A stretch of 6,435 bases of DNA from NCBI GenBank assembly GCA_003499585.1, contig DNSU01000194.1, positions 1 through 6,435 of the forward strand, in the 5' to 3' direction. The translations under genes were made by a program, and so were the position numbers. The notes under the pieces were generated by a model. That model saw only the letters and a program-made list of their open reading frames with translations, did not search any database and was not told the DNA's origin. The stretch comes from Cyanobacteria bacterium UBA9579 (GTDB taxonomy: Bacteria; Cyanobacteriota; Vampirovibrionia; Gastranaerophilales; UBA9579). Of this stretch, positions 1 to 5,758 are shown in pieces; position 1 is the stretch's first letter; each line of letters begins with the position of its first letter.

Positions 1-52
1 TTTATTACTTTTCAGATAGCTTCATGGTAAAGCTAACTTCTTAATAGTTTAT

Positions 53-86
53 TTATAGTATCTCTGATGAAGAAAATTATAGTATC
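53..86. repeat. 10-bp direct repeat TTATAGTATC, two copies
   Basis: TTATAGTATC occurs exactly at 53-62 and again at 77-86, 24 bp from start to start. Each copy contains the near-palindrome ATAGTAT. The two copies lie upstream of the best -35 candidate, a typical position for a regulator site, but chance recurrence in AT-rich DNA is a real alternative. Confidence 0.35.
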
Positions 87-107
87 ATTAAGTCATGTTT
101 TTTGTAT

Positions 108-134
108 TTGACTGGTAAAGAATCAAAATATATC
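108..134 (+). promoter_or_regulatory. Weak sigma-70-type promoter candidate
   Basis: TTGACT (108-113, 5/6 match to the -35 consensus) is followed after 15 bp by TATATC (129-134, 4/6 match to the -10 consensus). The short spacer counts against it, and in DNA this AT-rich such matches arise often by chance. It would start transcription about 60 bases before cobU. The call rests on position and sequence only. Confidence 0.25.
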
Positions 135-201
135 CAATTTTTACAGAATTTACAAGTATAAGATTATTTTAATAGCTTAATCTGTTAGGAAAAATAGAAA
201 A

Positions 202-735
202 ATGGGCAAAGTAACATTCGTTATTGGCGGAACTAGAAGTGGAAAAAGTAATTTCACTGTTAAAACAGTAGGAAGCATAAGTGATAAAGTAGCCTATATA
301 GCTACCTGCGTGCCTTATGATGATGAAATGCATGAACGTGTAAGACTTCACAAGCAGGAAAGACCTGGTAGCTGGCTTACAGTTGAAGAGCCTGTTAACC
401 TTGCTCCTAGATTAAAAGAAATTGATTCTCAGGTAGATGTAGCAATTCTTGATTGCCTTACGCTTTTTGTAACAAATCTTTTAATGGACTGTAATCTTGA
501 AGAAGAGGAAATAAAATCCAGACTTCATGAGGTTATGGCAGCTTTAAAAGAAGTAAAATACGATACATTTATTGTATCTAATGAAGTGGGTTTGGGCATT
601 GTGCCTGAGTCGTCTCTTGGCAGAAAATTTAGGGACATTGCAGGTAGGGCAAATCAAATTGTTGCAGAATATGCTGATGACATGTTTTTTGTGGTTTCTG
701 GTGTACCCATGAAGCTTAAAGGGCAAGGACTTTAG
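202..735 (+). CDS. cobU: Adenosylcobinamide kinase / adenosylcobinamide-phosphate guanylyltransferase CobU
   Basis: This cytoplasmic enzyme phosphorylates adenosylcobinamide and then transfers GMP from GTP to give adenosylcobinamide-GDP, the activated intermediate for nucleotide-loop assembly. The 177-residue length is normal for the family (about 180). The P-loop GGTRSGKS is at residues 9-16. His50, in RVRLHKQERP, aligns with Salmonella CobU His46, the residue that is guanylylated. The family signature appears as SNEVGLGIVPE followed by FRDIAGRANQ, and the C-terminus carries VVSGVPMKLKG. The start is supported by TAGGA at 186-190 upstream of ATG 202; the P-loop begins 8 residues in, as usual. 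It is the first gene of the operon and ends 1 bp before the kinase gene. Nothing is missing from the catalytic set. Confidence 0.97.
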   Translation: MGKVTFVIGGTRSGKSNFTVKTVGSISDKVAYIATCVPYDDEMHERVRLHKQERPGSWLTVEEPVNLAPRLKEIDSQVDVAILDCLTLFVTNLLMDCNLEEEEIKSRLHEVMAALKEVKYDTFIVSNEVGLGIVPESSLGRKFRDIAGRANQIVAEYADDMFFVVSGVPMKLKGQGL

Positions 736-736
736 A

Positions 737-1381
737 ATGATTATTCAGGGCAAACATGCTAAGATTAAATTACATAAGGAGAAAATCAGGGTTCTGAAAA
801 CTTATGAGGATTCTTCCTATGTTGATAACGAGTATTTTGCTCTTGATTTTTTGGCTAAACAGGGAATAATGAACCTAAATCCCTTAAAAGAATCGGTTTA
901 TACAATTTCTATGGATTTAATTACTGAAGCTCAAAGTCCAAAAATAAACACCCCCGAAGAAAGAGATTACTTAGTTACCAACCTGGTATCCTATTTAAAA
1001 AATCTTCATTCAAATTCATACAAAGAATACGGACTATATATTACCCATGAAGACTTGTTTTTAGATAATTTTCTGGTTTGTAATAACTCTAATATCTTGT
1101 ATTTTATTGATTGGGGGTTATCTAAAAAAAGAGAATCAATATATCCTGACATAGCTTCAGCTTTATTAGGGGCTTTTAATGATTATCCTGAAGATTATAA
1201 ATTATTTCTGGAAAAATATTTTGGCAGTATAGCTGATGTTGATTTAAATGCAATAGCTACAAACATTGCCGATCTAAGTCAAAAATACAGCTCTATTAGA
1301 GAAAAGAATAATATTGAAACGGATTCACTAAAATTAAGATTGAAAAATGCAATGGAAACAATAAATAAGCTGTCTTCGTAA
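737..1381 (+). CDS. Small Bud32/APH-like kinase, candidate L-threonine kinase for the B12 aminopropanol arm
   Basis: I do not recognise this as any named cobalamin enzyme. The 214 residues have a compact protein-kinase-like layout: probable ATP-binding Lys21 (RVLK), probable helix-C Glu32, a hinge near residues 57-62, a catalytic loop HEDLFLDNF with His104, Asp106 and Asn111, and a metal-binding IDWG with Asp125 in place of DFG. A PDIAS segment at 137-141 is reminiscent of both Bud32 and aminoglycoside/choline-kinase (APH) families. The catalytic residues look intact, so it is probably active. It has no signal peptide or membrane segment. It starts 1 bp after cobU with CAAGGA (724-729) 7 bases before the ATG. 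It is followed by cobD, whose substrate is L-threonine phosphate, so I infer that it phosphorylates L-threonine in place of PduX or BluE. Alternatives are a kinase for aminopropanol, alpha-ribazole or another small alcohol, or a true Bud32-type protein kinase. The kinase fold is fairly secure; the substrate is a hypothesis. Confidence 0.8.
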   Translation: MIIQGKHAKIKLHKEKIRVLKTYEDSSYVDNEYFALDFLAKQGIMNLNPLKESVYTISMDLITEAQSPKINTPEERDYLVTNLVSYLKNLHSNSYKEYGLYITHEDLFLDNFLVCNNSNILYFIDWGLSKKRESIYPDIASALLGAFNDYPEDYKLFLEKYFGSIADVDLNAIATNIADLSQKYSSIREKNNIETDSLKLRLKNAMETINKLSS

Positions 1382-1443
1382 GTTAAGGATTTTACCATGA
1401 GGATAATTGACCTTATTATAAATAAAAAGTTGCTTACCTCTAA

Positions 1444-1450
1444 AAAGGAG
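1444..1450 (+). promoter_or_regulatory. Ribosome binding site of cobD
   Basis: AAAGGAG lies 7 bases before ATG 1458. It fixes the cobD start and is one of the best Shine-Dalgarno matches in the window. It sits at the end of the largest intergenic gap (1382-1457), so cobD is probably translated independently rather than by coupling to the kinase gene. Confidence 0.75.
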
Positions 1451-1457
1451 ATAAGCT

Positions 1458-2531
1458 ATGTTTTCTAAATACAAGCATGGCGGTGGTTATAAGCAAGCTT
1501 CCACAAATGAAAGCATTAACTGGAAACAGGTTACTGATTATTCTACTTCTATTAACTGGAAGGCTACTGAGTTTTATCCTGAGCACTTAATCTATTTACA
1601 TCAGGAAAGTATAGAGTATCCTGATGCAACTTATGCTGAATTAAAAGAAGTAATTGAGGATACGTATAATTACTCTAGAGACTTCTTCTTGCTGACTCAT
1701 GGAGCAAACGAAGCAATATCCAGCCTGTTTCATATGTTTTTATTGCAGGGTTATAAAGATAAATCAGTGGTTCTGGTTGGGCCTACATATTGTGAATACA
1801 ATAAATATGCTGATTTAAACGGATTTAAGAGCATAAAATTAAGTTTTGAAGATTTTAATTCCACATATGAAAGCTTAAAAAATAAGATAGTTGTGATTGT
1901 TAATCCTAATACGCCTTTTGGATTTTACTTTGATATAAAAGATAAAATCGAATACCTTCTTGATGCCGGTTCAATTATGGTAGTAGATGAGAGCTTTATT
2001 GATTTTACCCAGAAGCCATCAATGTATGAATTGATTGAGAATAACCCTGATCTATATATTATTAAGTCATTGACCAAGTTCTACGGATCAGCAGGTGCAA
2101 GATTAGGGCTTGTTATAAGCAGTAATAAGCTACTGACAGACTTCCTGAGTGTATTGCTGCCTCCATGGACTATTTCTGCATACGATAATTGGTTTTACAA
2201 AAATATGCTGACTCATTACAATCAAATCAAAAAAGAAACTTTAGAATGGGTTAGTAAACTTAATGAAAAAGCTGATGAGGTTATAGAAACTTCTAAAAAC
2301 GTGATTTATTACCCAGAATCAGTTACGAGTTATCGTGTATTAGAGATAAATTCTGACTTTTTAGTAAAAAATCAGATTGAAGATTTTAGAAAGTTCTTAT
2401 TACGAGAATATAACATATACATTAGGCCCACAGGAGACTTTTTTGGATGCACAAAAAATTCATTCAGGGTGGGATTAAGATTAGCTAATGAAAATGAGCC
2501 ATTATGGAAGGCATTAAGGGATCTGGGATGA
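1458..2531 (+). CDS. cobD: L-threonine-O-3-phosphate decarboxylase CobD (CobC-type, PLP-dependent)
   Basis: A fold-type I PLP enzyme of the aminotransferase I/II family, 357 residues, close to Salmonella CobD (about 364). It decarboxylates L-threonine phosphate to (R)-1-amino-2-propanol phosphate, the linker that CbiB attaches to cobyric acid. The N-terminus has the family's HGGGY (7-11) and a YPD motif (54-56). VVDESFIDF has Asp177, which pairs with the pyridine nitrogen. SLTKFYGSAGARLGL carries the Schiff-base lysine, Lys207. FRVGLR near the C-terminus supplies the substrate-binding arginine. SLTKFY and DESFIDF separate it from histidinol-phosphate aminotransferase, the main alternative, as does the gene context. 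One oddity: the usual NPNNPTG is NPNTPFG (149-155), so the Asn that normally contacts PLP O3' is Thr152. The gene ends overlapping cobQ by four bases. In Pseudomonas nomenclature it is cobC. Confidence 0.92.
   Translation: MFSKYKHGGGYKQASTNESINWKQVTDYSTSINWKATEFYPEHLIYLHQESIEYPDATYAELKEVIEDTYNYSRDFFLLTHGANEAISSLFHMFLLQGYKDKSVVLVGPTYCEYNKYADLNGFKSIKLSFEDFNSTYESLKNKIVVIVNPNTPFGFYFDIKDKIEYLLDAGSIMVVDESFIDFTQKPSMYELIENNPDLYIIKSLTKFYGSAGARLGLVISSNKLLTDFLSVLLPPWTISAYDNWFYKNMLTHYNQIKKETLEWVSKLNEKADEVIETSKNVIYYPESVTSYRVLEINSDFLVKNQIEDFRKFLLREYNIYIRPTGDFFGCTKNSFRVGLRLANENEPLWKALRDLG
2515..2521 (+). promoter_or_regulatory. Ribosome binding site that decides the cobQ start
   Basis: TAAGGGA ends 6 bases before ATG 2528, inside the last codons of cobD. 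It favours ATG 2528 over the in-frame ATG at 2504, which would add eight residues and has no convincing site at the right distance. Confidence 0.6.
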
Positions 2532-3931
2532 ATAAAAGAAAAAATTTACTGTTTATAGGAACTACTTCTAACGCCGGTAAAACCTTTATAACAGGTTTTG
2601 CGGGGAAGATTCTTAAAGAAAAATTTGGAATAAAAACCTGTCCTTTTAAAGGCCAGAATATGTCTAATTACGCAATTGTTTGTGAATATGACAAAGAAAT
2701 ATCTATAGCTCAGGCATCTCAAGCTCATTTAATGAATGTAGAACCTAAAGCTGATATGAATCCTGTACTGTTAAAGCCCTTGGGAGAAGGACGCTCTCAG
2801 GTTGTGGTAAGAGGTGTTCCTAAAAAAATCACTTCTGCTCGTACTTACTATCAGGAGATTGATGATTTAAAGCCTGAAGTCGATGCAGCTTATGAGAAAT
2901 TAAAGCAAGACTACGATATGCTCGTTATAGAAGGAGCTGGCTCTGGATTTGAACTTAATTTAAAAAACAGAGACCTTGCCAATCAGCACATGATGGAAAA
3001 AGAAGATGTTAATATTGTTTTAATTACCAATATTGAAGATGGTGGTGTATTTGCGTCGATCTTAGGCTCTTATCAGTTAATGTCCGATGATATAAAATCC
3101 AGATTTAAAGGTGTTATTATAAATAACTTTAGAGGCGATGTTACTCTGTTCGATGAAGGGATAGAGATAATAGAGAAATGGGGAATCCCTGTATTAGGGG
3201 TTATTCCTAATATTAATTATGGTATTGATAGTGAAGATTCATTGGCTATAATGCAAAGTTATGGAGAAAAGAATCAAAATATCGTTCAAATAGGAGTAAT
3301 AAAGTATCCGAGAGCTAGCAACATTAATGACATCGAGCCATTGGTGCATGATCCTAACGTTCAGGTATCTTTTATTAACCAGAGAACCAATCTGGATATG
3401 TTTGATAAGGTAATACTGCCCGGTTCCAGAGCTGTGATTGATGATTTAAGGTGGCTTAAGAAAACCGGGATTTATGAAGATTTAAAGAATACAAGAGCGC
3501 AAGTTTATGGAATATGTGGCGGATACCAGATGCTGCATAAACAGATTAATGACCCTCTTGGTACAGAAAGCGGAGCTGGTAGTTCTGATAGTGAAACAGG
3601 ATTAGGATTTATATCAGGCAATATTGAATTTAAAGTAGAAAAAGTTTTAAAAAGGCAAGATTATAACCTGTATGAAGGCATAAATGTGCATGGTTTTGAA
3701 ATGCATACTGGAGTATCAGACAGCCATCCAGTATTTTTTGAGTCTCCAAAAGTGAAAGGCTCTATGGTACATGAGATTTTCCACGATGATAATTTTAGAA
3801 ACTGGTGGTTATCTTCAGGCACAGAAAAAAACTTGCAGCAATGGAGTTTTAGAAACTGGAAAAAAGGCATTCAGGATAATGTTGCTGCGCAGTTAGCAGA
3901 GATTATTGACTGGGAAAGGATGCTAGGGTAA
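2528..3931 (+). CDS. cobQ: Cobyric acid synthase CobQ (CbiP), glutamine-dependent
   Basis: Catalyses four ATP- and glutamine-dependent amidations (side chains b, d, e and g) of adenosylcobyrinic acid a,c-diamide to give adenosylcobyric acid. From ATG 2528 the protein has 467 residues, slightly short of the usual 480-510. The N-terminal synthetase domain has the modified P-loop GTTSNAGKT (11-19) and the strongly conserved PFKGQNMSN. IEGAGSG and TNIEDGGVFAS match family motifs. The class I glutaminase domain runs from about 253 to 450: PGSRAVIDDL, then the nucleophile Cys330 in YGICGGYQM, HGFEMHTG (388-395) and catalytic His415 in MVHEIF. ATG 2528 overlaps the cobD stop (ATGA), so translation is probably coupled. 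The P-loop Asp usual in SDAGKS is Asn15, a mild deviation. The motifs rule out CobB/CbiA, whose N-terminus differs. Confidence 0.96.
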   Translation: MNKRKNLLFIGTTSNAGKTFITGFAGKILKEKFGIKTCPFKGQNMSNYAIVCEYDKEISIAQASQAHLMNVEPKADMNPVLLKPLGEGRSQVVVRGVPKKITSARTYYQEIDDLKPEVDAAYEKLKQDYDMLVIEGAGSGFELNLKNRDLANQHMMEKEDVNIVLITNIEDGGVFASILGSYQLMSDDIKSRFKGVIINNFRGDVTLFDEGIEIIEKWGIPVLGVIPNINYGIDSEDSLAIMQSYGEKNQNIVQIGVIKYPRASNINDIEPLVHDPNVQVSFINQRTNLDMFDKVILPGSRAVIDDLRWLKKTGIYEDLKNTRAQVYGICGGYQMLHKQINDPLGTESGAGSSDSETGLGFISGNIEFKVEKVLKRQDYNLYEGINVHGFEMHTGVSDSHPVFFESPKVKGSMVHEIFHDDNFRNWWLSSGTEKNLQQWSFRNWKKGIQDNVAAQLAEIIDWERMLG

Positions 3932-3933
3932 TT

Positions 3934-4866
3934 ATGATCTGGGGCGATAGCTGGATTTTAATAGCAATAATAGCAGTGGCAGTTGACCTTATAGTAGGTG
4001 AATTTCCCGGAAAACACCCTGTTCAGTATCTTGGTGATCTGATCAAGTGCTTTGAAAAGGTTATTTATAAAAATTCAGTTATTAGAGGATTTATATTAGC
4101 AGTAGTAGTTATTGCAATTGTAGCGGCTATAGCAGCATTTATTCAAAGCGTTGTAATGAAGTTATCAGTCATTCCTGCTGTTATTATCTTAGGAGTCTTT
4201 GCATCAACAGGTTTAGCCAGCAAAACATTAAAAGATTATATAAAAAAAGTCTTACTTGCTTCCACTGATGAAGAAAGAAGAGAAAATCTGGCTATTATAG
4301 TTACTAGAAATACTAAATTATTAGATGATAAAAAGGTTTATAGTTCATTAATCGAATCTCATTCAGAGAATCTATCAGATGGAGTGGTTGCGCCATTATT
4401 TTATCTAATAATATTGGGGTTCCCTGGCCTTATGGTTTATAAAACCATTTCTACTCTTGATTCTATGATAGGTTATAAAAATGAAAAATATGAAAATTTT
4501 GGCAAGGTTTCAGCTATGATTGATGATGTAGCAAATTATATACCTGCAAGGATTACAGGATTTATAATATGGAGATTAAGTAGGGACAGAATCAGCTGGA
4601 AAAATCTTGAAAAAGAAGCTAAATTATATAGTTCTAGTCCTAATGCAGGTTATCCTGTTGCAGCAGCTGCATATAATCTTGGTGTTAAATTAGGTGGACC
4701 TGTTTATTATGGCAATAATCTGGTAAATAAAGCTGAAGTTGGAAAAGAAAAGACACAAGATTATCAAAAAGCTGCTTTTGACTTTTTAAGTGTGCATAAA
4801 AAAGTGGATATAATTGTTTTATCGGCATTAATCTTATACTTTGCATTAAAAATGTTTATAATTTAA
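3934..4866 (+). CDS. cbiB: Adenosylcobinamide-phosphate synthase CbiB (integral membrane)
   Basis: Joins (R)-1-amino-2-propanol phosphate, the CobD product, to the f side chain of adenosylcobyric acid. It is 310 residues long, normal for the family. Hydrophobic segments lie at about 6-22, 52-75, 78-95, 150-169 and 291-309, so it sits in the cytoplasmic membrane. Family motifs in order are VDLIVGE followed by HPVQYLG (17-34), IVTRNTKLL (122-130, usually IVGRDT), ESHSENLSDGVVAPLF (141-156), STLDSMIGYKN (173-183), DDVANYIPARITG (197-209) and SSPNAGYPVAAAAYNLGVKL then GGPVYYG (234-260). It begins 2 bp after the cobQ stop. ATG 3934 places the first membrane segment normally, but its ribosome binding site (AAAGGA around 3914-3919, or TAGGG around 3925-3929) is not ideally spaced. 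The GRD to TRN change in the third motif is the only clear departure. Confidence 0.95.
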   Translation: MIWGDSWILIAIIAVAVDLIVGEFPGKHPVQYLGDLIKCFEKVIYKNSVIRGFILAVVVIAIVAAIAAFIQSVVMKLSVIPAVIILGVFASTGLASKTLKDYIKKVLLASTDEERRENLAIIVTRNTKLLDDKKVYSSLIESHSENLSDGVVAPLFYLIILGFPGLMVYKTISTLDSMIGYKNEKYENFGKVSAMIDDVANYIPARITGFIIWRLSRDRISWKNLEKEAKLYSSSPNAGYPVAAAAYNLGVKLGGPVYYGNNLVNKAEVGKEKTQDYQKAAFDFLSVHKKVDIIVLSALILYFALKMFII

Positions 4867-4874
4867 GAAATTAC

Positions 4875-4881
4875 AAAGGAG
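4875..4881 (+). promoter_or_regulatory. Widely spaced ribosome binding site of cbiK
   Basis: AAAGGAG is a strong Shine-Dalgarno sequence, but 13 bases separate it from ATG 4895, longer than the 5-9 usual here. No ATG, GTG or TTG lies in frame between them, so ATG 4895 remains the best start. The spacer is purely A and T. Confidence 0.6.
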
Positions 4882-4894
4882 AAATATAAATATA

Positions 4895-5758
4895 ATGAAG
4901 CGATTAAGGCATTATGATAAAGATTTAGCTGTGGTATTATCCGTATTTGGGTCATCAGATGACTCTGCAATGGAACAATATTTGCAATTGCAAGAAGAAG
5001 TGAAGCAAAAGCTGCCTGATGATATGGATGTCAGGATTGCTATATCTTCAAGGACGGTTTTAAAAAAGTTAGAGCAAAAAGGTCAGAAATATTATACCCT
5101 GCCTGAGCAGTTGGCTAATCTTGACAGATTAGGGCACAGGAAAGTGATTGTAAGCTCTGTCAATGTATTTCCAACTGAGGAGCATAGATATTTAGAGCGT
5201 ATAGTTGACGCTTTTCGAAGTATATCAGATAGATACGAGATAACAGTTCCTCTTTTTACAAAGTCTAAGAAAACAAATGAGTTTCTGGATTATCTTGATA
5301 GTGAATTACGTGCTAAATACAATGCCGCTAATGTAATTTATGTAGCTCATGGAGCGCCAAATCTTAACTCTTCCGGGAGTCAATCTTTTGCTTATGCAAG
5401 AGACTATCTTAAATTACTAAACCCAAGAAACTTTTTCTATACTATTGAGGGCTCTTACCCTTATAAAAAAGAGTTCTTTATGCAGGAACTGGAGAAATTA
5501 GGACCTGTTGATAATACTGATACTATTCTGGTTGTACCGTTGCTTCTTGTAGCTGGAGTTCATAATAAAAACGATATTCAGGAAATTAAAGAAGAATTGT
5601 CTGAAAAATTTGATAAAGTACAAATACCTACAGACTTTCTAAGTAGTGGTGCTTTTTCACTTTTAAAATTGCAAAAAACAAGAGAATATTTTGTAGATGA
5701 AATTGCAAATAGTATAAATTGGCTAGTTTGCAGATGTGGTAATAAGGAGAAGCTATGA
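4895..5758 (+). CDS. cbiK: Sirohydrochlorin cobaltochelatase, CbiK-like (divergent)
   Basis: Inserts Co2+ into sirohydrochlorin, the committing step of the anaerobic cobalamin route. At 287 residues it is about 20 longer than Salmonella CbiK (264). Two alpha/beta chelatase halves are visible. The N-terminal half has LSVFGSS (15-21; usual SFGTS), ISSRTVLKKL (50-59) and FPTEEHRYL (92-100). The C-terminal half has AHGAPN with His152, TIEGSYPY with Glu185 and PLLLVAGVHNKND with His223. These three match the metal-binding His145, Glu175 and His207 of Salmonella CbiK. There is no signal peptide, so it is cytoplasmic, unlike CbiK of Desulfovibrio periplasm. The segment after His223 lacks the Asp-Ser-Trp-Lys stretch seen in typical CbiK, and the tail ends in CRC (about 279-281). 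A related nickel or iron chelatase role is a minor alternative, but the next gene, cbiL, argues for cobalt. It overlaps cbiL by four bases. Confidence 0.87.
   Translation: MKRLRHYDKDLAVVLSVFGSSDDSAMEQYLQLQEEVKQKLPDDMDVRIAISSRTVLKKLEQKGQKYYTLPEQLANLDRLGHRKVIVSSVNVFPTEEHRYLERIVDAFRSISDRYEITVPLFTKSKKTNEFLDYLDSELRAKYNAANVIYVAHGAPNLNSSGSQSFAYARDYLKLLNPRNFFYTIEGSYPYKKEFFMQELEKLGPVDNTDTILVVPLLLVAGVHNKNDIQEIKEELSEKFDKVQIPTDFLSSGAFSLLKLQKTREYFVDEIANSINWLVCRCGNKEKL

Larger units (their letters stand above)
1..201 (+). promoter_or_regulatory. Non-coding leader upstream of the cobalamin operon
   Basis: No credible gene is seen in this stretch; all three forward frames close within short distances and it is very AT-rich. 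It presumably carries the operon promoter because every gene downstream is on the + strand and tightly packed. The best promoter-like pair is TTGACT at 108-113 with TATATC at 129-134, but the 15-bp spacer and a 4/6 match in the -10 make it weak. A 10-bp direct repeat (TTATAGTATC at 53-62 and 77-86) lies upstream of that pair, where an activator could bind. I looked for the conserved B12-box and core of a cobalamin riboswitch and found neither. Any upstream gene end lying in the first 45 bases cannot be identified. Confidence 0.45.

Noticed and set aside
17..35. Inverted repeat TAGCTT / AAGCTA with a 7-base loop, possible terminator of an upstream gene
   Set aside because: The stem is only 6 bp and A/T-rich, and no run of T follows it directly, so it is not a convincing terminator.
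169..351. Reverse-strand open frame of about 60 codons across the leader and cobU start
   Set aside because: It lies mostly antisense to a firmly identified cobU, is rich in residues expected from antisense AT-rich DNA, and matches no family I know.
737..1381. Calling the kinase KEOPS Bud32 outright
   Set aside because: No Kae1/TsaD or other KEOPS gene is nearby, the catalytic motif is HED rather than HGD, and all neighbours are cobalamin genes. Only fold-level similarity is claimed.
2504..2527. Upstream in-frame ATG for cobQ at 2504
   Set aside because: It would add eight residues deep inside the cobD end with no well-placed ribosome binding site. ATG 2528 has TAAGGGA six bases ahead, an ATGA overlap with cobD, and puts the P-loop at the usual distance from the N-terminus.
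1458..2531. Histidinol-phosphate aminotransferase (HisC) as the identity of the PLP enzyme
   Set aside because: DESFIDF and SLTKFYGSAGARLG are CobD-like, and the gene lies between cobalamin genes with no histidine gene in view.
2546..2728. Reverse-strand open frame within cobQ, and similar ones at 544-726 and 3661-3870
   Set aside because: All are antisense to conserved coding sequence and have no recognisable motifs; treated as chance frames.
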